Shown here: positions 31,063 through 38,400 of the stretch, piece after piece
How the letters are laid out: each line of letters opens with the position of its first letter
Position numbering within the stretch: the stretch's first letter is position 1
Assembly: GCF_022376445.1 (NCBI RefSeq)
Contig: NW_025955330.1
Location: 1-38,400, forward strand
Direction of reading: 5' to 3'
From: Fomitopsis serialis
Taxonomy: Eukaryota; Basidiomycota; Agaricomycetes; Polyporales; Fomitopsidaceae
Length of the DNA: 38,400 nucleotides
The notes under the pieces: model-generated
Databases searched by the model: none
What the model was told of the DNA's origin: nothing
What the model saw: only the letters and a program-made list of their open reading frames with translations
Made by a program: the position numbers and the translations under genes

Positions 31063-33658
31063 TCAGAAGAGATCAGAGCCGGGGAACAGAGGCATGTCCT
31101 CGTCATCCAAGCTCTCTTCGTCACTCTCCTGATGCGGCGGTAGCGTTGTGCTAAGCACTGGGTCCAGCATGCTCGTGCGCCGACTGAGGGGCAGTCGGGA
31201 CTTCGAGTTGAACGTGGACGAAGATGGAGACATCGGGTCGGGGTAGGAATGTTCTTCCTCCTCGGCAGGAGACTGCTCGAACGGATCCGGAGTCTCCGCA
31301 CGTGGAAGCGGAGATTGCACGGCAGGCTCCAATCGAATGCGAGGCTGCTGTGGCTCAGGCATCCGCTGCTGCAGCCTCTGAGATTGAGCCGGCTGCGCTC
31401 GCCTTGGGCTCTGATATTCGAACTGAAAAGCACCAAGGTCAAGCCAAATCATTGGTGCGTATGATGCTATTATGCTCACCGCCTCAAAGACCTCATCTCT
31501 GCGCCTGGACCCGATGTCCTTGTCTATGCAATAGCAGATGTAGAGCGTGTCCGCGCTAATCAAGAGAGGCCTTTAGTCGCGTTCGATAAATGAGATGCAA
31601 GAACTGCTTACGTATCTCTCACGAGACCGACACAGAACGACCCCACAAGGGCAGTGATGCATCCAGCCAACATCGCCGCGGACAAAGCCTGGTCCGGCGC
31701 GTTCAATGTATGTGCGACAAACAGGTACGTCCCAAGAGCGAATGGGAACGTAAGAGTGAGCGGGGCAACAGTGAGCAGCGTGAGAGGCGCTATACGGTGA
31801 CCGTTAGCGACGCGACAATAGTCAGCAACTTCAGCACGTACGCTCAGTCTTGAATCTGCGTCGGTAGTTGATCGCAGACGTATGCTCCACCGTGGCGGTC
31901 AGCGCACGCGACCTGCGAGCACTCGGAAAGAACGGATCGCCCGTGAGGCCGACGTAGATGAGGGCGTACTTGCTGAGGGTGCCCGTGATCGTTTCCATGT
32001 AGCCGACAAGCATGCTGGCACCGACACTCATGAAACGGAGGTGCGGCGGGAGGTAGTACGGGAGCATACGCAGCCCAGCCGTGAGCAGGCCAAGAAGCCT
32101 GATTCCCGCCAGAATGAGTGCGGAGAGGACGATCGAACCCAGAGAGGGTTGAGTTGCGCGTGTGATCGCAGCGTGGATCGTGTGTGTGGAAGTTGGGGGC
32201 GGAAGAGGTAAGGCGGGCTAAGAAGAAATGTCACGAATGAGCGATGGACCGTAAATGGAACAGTGTTTTTGCGTACTCAGCGTAATACCATGCCCCAACC
32301 GTCGCCGCACAGCTAACGCGGAGCAAACCACGAGCCACACCCCAGCTCCATAGCCAGACACCGATCGTTGCAACGATCGCCCAGTTCGCCCATCCGCGAA
32401 CGTGCCATTCGAAACCAGACGTGCTGGACGCCTGAGTGAAATACCCGATGAGGAGCAAGCGGAAGGCAAGAGTGATGAACGGGATAGAGAGGAGGAGGGC
32501 TGCGAGGAGTACGGCGGGCGATAGTGCGAGGAGGAAGGGGTTTGCAATCAATAGCCGTGTCGTCAAAGTGAGTAATGAGGATGCGGTATGGATATCCCTC
32601 GGCAGGTCGAGCAATTTCCTCGCCGTGAGCAACGATAGCACTAGAGGCACTAATGAGAACAGACGAAGTCTGCAAACCACTCAGCTCACAGATCATCTTC
32701 ATGAATGTTAATCACTTACCCGACCGTCTCTCCCCATGTTGGTTCTTGGGTCCCATCCCACATGAAACTGCCCACAAACGCCCATATGGCCGAGATGAAC
32801 AATGTAGCCGGTATGAACACTGAAGTGGCAATCATGACTGGCTTCACAAATATCCGTAGGAGCAAGACGTGTGCATAGGCCACACATGCACTCGCGAAGA
32901 TCAGTATCGTGAGTAGAGGGACGGTGTGCAGGAGGGTGACGTATGGTAGGATGACTCGATGGCGGTTGTCGGGCTGATGTGTGAGGAACAGGACGAGGAT
33001 GGAGAAGAACAGACATATGCCAACGCTTGCGCACCACGCTGCTGTCCATGTCGAGTCATTATACTTCCGTCTACTCCTTGGGACAAACCGGGGATCCGGA
33101 AGCGTGAAGACGTCCAGGGGTCGTGTGCGCCCGTCCCGAGGCAGCAGCGATTCGGTCAATGAAAGGGTGACCTCCGCTCGTGGGGGCGGTGGTGGAGGCG
33201 GCGGTAGGCGTTCTGTGCGCACTGGTGGTCTGGTCGTCGCCGCCATGATGTCTGGCGGTGGGTGTCCCGAGTCGGCTGAGGACGATGAAGGCGAGGGCGA
33301 TGGCGAGCGCAGCGGCGAGGCGTGCGCCAGCCAGCCTTGGCACCATCATCTTGAGAAACACCAAGGAGGGGTACTGACTGCGCCTGATGCCTTGAAAGTC
33401 CCGCATCCTCCTCGTCTAGCCGTAAATACGGATCGTCATCTTCTTCGTCCGCCCTACTCCGCCCACCCCTCATGGGCCCCTGCTCATCGCGTTAAGATGG
33501 GGATCGTCGAGGTCGTCGAGGTCAGCGGGATCGCCTGCACGAGATCCGTTCTCGGTTGAGAAAGAATAGAACAGAGGCTGGGATGACGACAGACTGGAAG
33601 TCCCGGCTTGCGGTCTGTTCAACAGTTGAGACGCATATGCGGCAAAGGAGGTGGCCAT
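31063..33658 (-). CDS. Pns1/choline-transporter-like (SLC44 family) membrane protein, three 1-nt frameshifts as given
   Basis: Multi-pass plasma-membrane protein of the CTL/Pns1 family; solute not proven in fungi. Exons: 33658-32720, 32669-32277, 32217-31842, 31789-31612, 31555-31480, 31422-31063, about 774 aa after allowing one missing base each near 33475, 33327 and 32217 (the last at the exon edge). The N-terminus is hydrophilic and acidic (ADEEDDDPYLRLDEED) with a polyproline run near 33190. Ten or so hydrophobic helices follow, e.g. GICLFFSILVLFLTH and FITLAFRLLLIGYF. The family core is VSCAATVGAWYYA, GSIVLSALILAGIRLL, SKYALIYVGLTGDPFFPSARR and the late LYICYCIDKDIG. A 110-residue Ser/Pro/Glu-rich cytosolic tail ends in DDEDMPLFPGSDLF. 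If the two N-terminal shifts are real, ATG 33246 (MAATTRPP) would be the start. Confidence 0.85.
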
Positions 33659-34206
33659 GGACACTCTCGCACCAGCTTGCCCAGGTGAAAAGTGTGAGTC
33701 CGAGAGTCGAACGAACCCCAGAAAGCGATAATCAGTAGAGAAGTAAGAAGGGAGGCTGCGAGATTACGTTGACCCGCCTGCTGGTGGCGGTAGCGCGCAA
33801 GAGGCGACGCGGCGTGCCCGAGCGTGAGTTGGATCACTCGGCTGCCTCAATTGGTCTTTGTCCGCTGCCTCCCTGCTGTAGCGCTGCGGTATTGCTGTGG
33901 CGGGCGGTGTGCTCCAGTGACCGCAGAGTCACGTCCCTGGTGCAGCGGACAGTCCACGGGTCCTCCGTATGCCCAATCTGATTCCGAAGCAGCGGGAGCG
34001 AAGTGTCCGATCGTCCGAAGATCATCCTCCAGCCACCCACTGCAGCACGGTATGCGCACGATAGATTAAATTGACCAGTCTGTTCCTCGAGTGCTAAACC
34101 TCTAATGATAATGAATGCTAGACAACGAAAACGCGGCGCAGTGTATCGCAGAATACAGTGGCAGATGCGCATGCAATGGTCCAGGGTGAGTACAATAGCA
34201 AATGGA
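33659..34206. other. Intergenic between NUR1 and the Pns1-like gene
   Basis: Promoter side of the Pns1-like gene and 3' side of NUR1, both on the minus strand. No coding signal seen. Confidence 0.5.
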
Positions 34207-35598
34207 TCAGCGGCGGCCCCTTGGTCTGTCTTCCCAAACATCGACAACCTCCGACTCATGGGTCATAACTGCAGCATCCTTACGGATAGGATTGACGCGC
34301 GGATAAACGAACTGAAAATCAGGCTCAGGAAGGGCTTGTATAGCATCGGAAGGACGAAGCACGCACCTTCTCGTCGTATTCATGCAAGACCTCCGCCGCG
34401 ATGATCGCCTTATCCTTGATCAATGCCTCGTATGCCCTCGTCGTCATGTTCAGTTGCACACTGACTGCAGCCATAATGCAGAATATCAGCATCCAGTTCG
34501 CACTCGTCCAGGCGGTCCAGAGCAGAGCATGCACAGGAGAGTAGATGGCAAATAGGTTGCTTTCAAGAGGGGTCGGCGCCCACACTTCCAGCTGCTGGAT
34601 CCGTTCATTGTCGTCTGACCCACTGATAATCTTCTGACGGTCCTTCGGAGGGCTGAGGTTGAGCAAGAACCGTATTGAGATGACGAAGCCACGCCATAGA
34701 TGCCCTAGCACAGCCCACACCAAAGGACCCACACGGCTGGGTTGCTTTTCAACGTCGGTTTCGGACGGTGTTCGCACTGTCCGCGGGCGGGATACGAAGG
34801 TGGCATGCGGAGATGATACGGGATCAGTGGCTAACGTGAGTTGGTACAGTCTTGTGCGCGTGAATAGATACAACGTGTTCAGGATGGCGGCAGCGAAGAG
34901 CAGTATACTCGCAGGGACGGTCTGAGTCACTTTTCAGCGCATACTTATGTCCCATGACGGCAAGTACGCACCCAGTCGAACCACGGATCCCCTTCGCCTT
35001 CCCTGTACATGTCTTCCCAGCCGAGATCGGAGTCAGGGACCTCCCGTATGCGCGATACGCGCACGCAGAAGTGGACGAAGTGTAGGAAGCCGCCTATGAG
35101 TTGGGCAGATGTTTTTGGCTTGGGTCTTGGAATGTTGTCGGGAAATAGCGATATCTCGAAAGCAATCCACGAGGGGATAGAGGTTATTCTGAGGCTCCAA
35201 GCTCAGTATATGCGCGGATGACGACGAAAGTCAAACGGACCTTTCAACGATGTTTTTCTTCCGTACAACTCTTTCTCTCCTCGCATTGGGCGTGCCAAAT
35301 CCCGGTGATCTGGTGGCAGGCGTGCCAACATCGCTCTGCCGCAGGCCCGAACGCGCCTGTTCGCGAGAGGCGTGGCATATGGTGGCGGTCTGTACGACTT
35401 TGCAGCCTCCCAGTCAAAAGGGGTCGACGCGGATATCGACGGCGATGTCACTGGGGAAGCAGGGTAAACAATACGCGTGCGCTGAGGTGTGCGCACAGGC
35501 GTCGTCGGCGAGGCCTGCGTAGAAGCGGAGGCATGCTGTCGTGGAGATGCTGCTCCGTTGGCATTGTTCGTCTGCGCGAAGCGTCGTAAAGAGGACAT
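34207..35598 (-). CDS. NUR1: Nur1/Mug154-type nuclear rim protein
   Basis: DUF2418 family; yeast Nur1 sits in the inner nuclear membrane and helps anchor rDNA and silent chromatin. Four exons, 35598-35241, 35201-34972, 34929-34367 and 34311-34207. The N-terminus is Ser/Thr/Pro-rich and ends in the family signature TPFDWEAAKSYRPPPYATPL. Then SLRITSIPSWIAFEISLFP, AQLIGGFLHFVHFCVRV, and DPWFDW. Hydrophobic segments ASILLFAAAILNTLYLF and LESNLFAIYSPVHALLW follow, and the C-terminus is EKFVYPRVNPIRKDAAVMTH. Introns 1 and 2 are unusually short (39 and 42 nt). Intron 2 joins out of frame by one base after DW; one more G in the run at the donor would fix it and give 418 aa. The gene faces the coiled-coil gene across a 645-base divergent region. 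Confidence 0.85.
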
Positions 35599-36242
35599 GA
35601 TACGTGTGATGCTACAGCCGAGCTTTTGTGCGGGACGAGGACGACTAAGTGGTGGCAGCAACCAAGCTCGACTGCAGAGGCGCCTGAACCGCGTCAGGAC
35701 ACGGTTGGGACTCGGTGTGTAGATCGCCGATCAGAACGCGTCCGCCGCGTGACGGAGCGCTGACACGTCACACCTCAATAAGTCCTCGTCACACCCATTT
35801 GTGTCACAAAGCACTGTACCTGAGGAAGGACAACCTTCAGTGCAGACCAAGCACATGAGCTAGATTTCGTCCCATCCTACGACGGCTATGCCCAAAATTT
35901 CGACTCGTTGTTGAGTCAGAGTGGTTGCCGCATGGGTGGGCGCGTGTTACATCGTGTCACAATGGAGTTCCGAACACGTGTAGGGTGTATTTATGCGTAT
36001 TTGTACACCAATTTCCTTAATATGGGACAGTGTTGAAAAACCAACCATACCGTGCTCCAGCTCATCTCTCTTCCTCCTTCTCTCCATCTTCCCGCCCGCT
36101 GTATCGAACATTGACGACCCATCCCCCCTCCTGACAACCGAGAACGCGTAACTCCATCCTCTTCCCGCCTACCACCATTACGTCTACGCTCAGAGCACGC
36201 ACCTCAACATCCTTGTCGCCCTCGAACTCCGTTAGCGTCAGG
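35599..36242. promoter_or_regulatory. Divergent upstream region of NUR1 and the coiled-coil gene
   Basis: Contains a strongly pyrimidine-rich tract (about 36060-36110, CTCTCTTCCTCCTTCTCTCC) on the plus strand just upstream of the gene starting at 36243, typical of fungal leaders. It also has an A/T-rich segment near 35985-36020. No ORF with support. Confidence 0.4.
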
Positions 36243-37802
36243 ATGGCCCAACCTTCATCGTCTCATAGGGAGCGGGAGCGAGAGCGAGAGCGTAGCAGCT
36301 CTCCCGGCATCACCACCACCGCACCATCTCGTCCACCACCCTCCTCCTCGTCTCTCGCTCGTCCTCGCGGTCCTCGCGATCATGCTCTCGCTCCCATCAT
36401 CGCAGACCGCTCGCGGGGACGCTGCTGGCACGGACCCAAATACCAGGGCTTCTGGGCATGTTGACCCCTCAACGCACCAAAGCCCTCATCGCTCGCGAGG
36501 CAACGTCGCCGTCCCGAGGCCGAAGTCGCGCGTCGCGAGGCTGAGATGCTCGCTGGCGCCCCCGGCGGCGTGGTCGCGTCCCCCAGCCCAGTTAGCTGCC
36601 CACCTGTCCTGCGTTTGTCGAGAAGGTCGCCGAGCCGATCCAGACCGTCATCAAGGAAGTCGTGAGGAGGAGTCGTTGACCCGCCCGGGTGGTGGACCAG
36701 GCGCGTGTTCGCGCCGAAGACATCCTCGACCGTGAACTCAAGATCGCCGAGCGCGAGCGCGAGATCAGCCGACGCGAGGAGCGGTCAACAGGCGCGAACA
36801 CGACGCGTCTCGTCGCGAGAGCTGGATCATGGAGCAACTAGTGTGAGGTGACAGTTCGCGTTTTGAACATGTCACGCTGATTAGATTGTCTGTGCTACAG
36901 TGCCTTGAACAGCGACGAGCCGGTTGTCGAAGAAGAATACGTCCAGTACGAGCCAACTAACGCGAGACGGAAACCCAAGGTACCCCCGCCCCGCCTATTC
37001 AGCGCCGCTCCGAGCTCTGAGACGAAGGGGATCCTACTCCATCTATGCCGACATTTTCTTAACTGCTTGATGTACAAGTTCGTTGTCTCCGTCACGTCCT
37101 CCCCCTCCTTCGTCGCTGGGCTTGGGGGACCACGGTGCTTCAAGCTTGTCCCCGTGTCCTTACTGCAAATGATAACCCTTCTGCGTCCACTGGCATAACC
37201 AAGGCCTGTCCACGCGCGAAACGCGTGTTTGAGGGCAACGCGCTTCCCACGTGACTGGTTGCTACATGATACCTTCGTGGTGCTCAGGGAACGATCAATG
37301 ACGGACGCGGGCGTGTTATCATTCTGCATCCCCCCTCTATGTGTGCAGAGACATTGCTGACACGCGGTTTCTGTTGACAGATTCCCTTCTATGACGCTGC
37401 TGCCCCCTATTATGATGCTCCCTACAATGCTCTCCCGCCTCCGCTCGTTTACACCGAGGCGGCTGTTGAGTACGGTCGAAACCAAGACTGTCACTCACAC
37501 GCAACACCAAGTCGTTCCGACCCAAATCAGCGTCCCTCCACCCGCGAACACACGTCGTGCTGCTTCACCTACTCCCCAAATCGTCTTCCTTTGTCGTCCA
37601 CTACGCACATTCCTCGCACGACTGCCGTTGAGGTGGTCGTTGAGGAGCGGTGACCGTGGAGCCGGAGATCGAGGAGGAGAGGACCGTAACGGTCAGCGGA
37701 ACCCAAGAGCGCGACCGCCAGCCGCTGGTGGGGATGGTGATCTGGTCCATCGGTCGATGTGATGACTTTGTGCTACGTGCGATACGAACGTTGACGTCTT
37801 GA
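36243..37802 (+). CDS. R/E-rich coiled-coil protein, multiply frameshifted as given
   Basis: Unrecognised gene with clear coding style. ATG 36243 opens MAQPSSSH followed by an (RE)n run and a Ser/Pro-rich part. Further on, in shifting frames, are heptad-like pieces: TPQRTKALIAREA, RPEAEVARREAEMLAG, FVEKVAEPIQTVIKEVV, VDQARVRAEDILDREL, KIAERE, NRREHDASRRESWIMEQL. An intron (about 36843-36899, GTGTGAGG...TACAG) joins to ALNSDEPVVEEEYVQYEPTN. Another acceptor near 37381 leads to IPFYDAAAPYYDAPYNALPP, and the last part reads VEPEIEEERTVTVSG to stop TGA at 37800-37802. At least four single-base losses are needed. A cytoskeletal or scaffolding role is only a guess. Exon limits between 36960 and 37380 are uncertain. 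Confidence 0.5.
36268..36295 (+). repeat. Short GAGCGG/GAGAGC purine repeat in coding sequence
   Basis: Imperfect six-base repeat encoding alternating Arg and Glu near the N-terminus of the coiled-coil gene. It is the kind of tract that changes length easily. Confidence 0.6.
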
Positions 37803-38040
37803 CCTTCGGGACCATCTTTATTCTTGCTCCGTATCCCTTTCGCTCTCTTTATCGGGCAGTTTTTATTTGCTTCGCTGCTGACGAGCTGTACTACCATGCA
37901 TTGGATCTGCTCCATCTACCCACCGATCTCCGCGCGACCCACTTCCCTCTTGTATCTTCTCCTAGACACGACGCGACACGATTCACTTACATGACGGATG
38001 GAGGTCCTCTCTGCACGGCAATCTACGGCTTTCACTCCTT

Positions 38041-38400
38041 CTATCGTGGTATAGCTTGATGACGGTGATGAGTAGGATAGTGTAGAGTACTTGCCAGGGC
38101 TAACCAGGAGCCCTTTGTGTCAATAACATACACTGCCTCGAGCTCTCCTTTGTTCAGATACAATGTCGACGAGAACGTGGGACGGAGACGACGCACCAAA
38201 TTTGGATCGGACCAGGATCGGTTATCACACGCGCCATGCGCGACTGCCCTTCTCACTTGTTCATGTGCACTCTCATCCAGTGGCATAAAGGCGATCTTGA
38301 CCTCTACCCTCCATCGCCCACGAGCAAACCAGACAATCACTACGCGTACATCGTCTTTGTGCGTCGACGCCCGCGTGAACAGCAATCGCACGCGGTCGAC
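38041..38400 (-). CDS. C-terminal part of an unidentified gene, cut by the right window edge
   Basis: An open minus-strand frame enters from the right edge and ends with a stop at 38041-38043 after about 119 codons. The product reads like a folded domain: LLFTRASTHKDDVRVVIVWF, GRWRVEVKIAFMPLDESAHE, TLYLNKGELEAVYVIDTKGSW. I do not recognise the family. A possible donor (GTACTC) after GSWLALA, near 38090, could make the true last exon different. The plus strand of this stretch has no competing frame. Confidence 0.5.
   Translation of the reverse strand, partial: VDRVRLLFTRASTHKDDVRVVIVWFARGRWRVEVKIAFMPLDESAHEQVRRAVAHGACDNRSWSDPNLVRRLRPTFSSTLYLNKGELEAVYVIDTKGSWLALASTLHYPTHHRHQAIPR

Noticed and set aside
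1..38400. CRISPR array, bacterial operon or phage features
   Set aside because: No regularly spaced repeats or Shine-Dalgarno-led gene strings; the window is intron-rich fungal DNA.

Overview
This is nuclear DNA from a filamentous fungus, most likely a basidiomycete of the Agaricomycete type. The evidence is dense genes cut by many short introns (mostly 46-65 nt, GT-AG), very short exons (13-27 nt), pyrimidine-rich upstream regions, and recognisable fungal families (C1-THF synthase, Mge1, RTA1-domain proteins, Nur1, Pns1-like transporter). I assembled the gene models by hand from splice signals plus family conservation; most exon joins can be checked by reading frame.

Layout: 1-1.3 kb holds an unidentified minus-strand ORF cut by the window edge and a 3' fragment of an uncharacterised gene whose relative lies at 27.5-28.1 kb. 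From 1.86 to 8.1 kb is a clean housekeeping block: mitochondrial phenylalanyl-tRNA synthetase (+), mitochondrial GrpE/Mge1 (-) and trifunctional C1-tetrahydrofolate synthase (+, 12 exons, 945 aa). From 8.5 to 14.5 kb, all on the minus strand, are a secreted PNGase A-type glycopeptidase, a Pmp3/Sna-type small membrane protein with a long basic tail, and fructose-1,6-bisphosphatase. From 14.9 to 23.1 kb is a tandem array of three RTA1-domain membrane protein genes; the first two lie in a larger duplicated unit that also carries a decayed spliced ORF and a shared 3' tail. A tRNA-Pro(CGG) with an intron sits at 23.9 kb. From 24.6 to 28.1 kb are a four-finger C2H2 regulator and a small uncharacterised gene. 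Between 28.1 and 31.0 kb I can support no gene. From 31.1 to 35.6 kb are a Pns1/choline-transporter-like protein and a Nur1-type nuclear rim protein (-). From 36.2 to 37.8 kb is an R/E-rich coiled-coil gene (+), and a partial minus-strand gene runs off the right edge.

The most striking global feature is that at least six genes (PNGase A, FBP1, RTA1 copy A, Pns1-like, NUR1, coiled-coil) need single-base insertions to keep frame, nearly all at short homopolymer runs, while splice sites and conserved residues around them are intact. This looks more like consensus homopolymer error than gene death, and it matters for any protein taken from this window. The genes do not form one pathway. Metabolically they cover one-carbon metabolism, gluconeogenesis and mitochondrial translation and import. 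The RTA1 cluster is the one clearly expanding, lineage-specific element.
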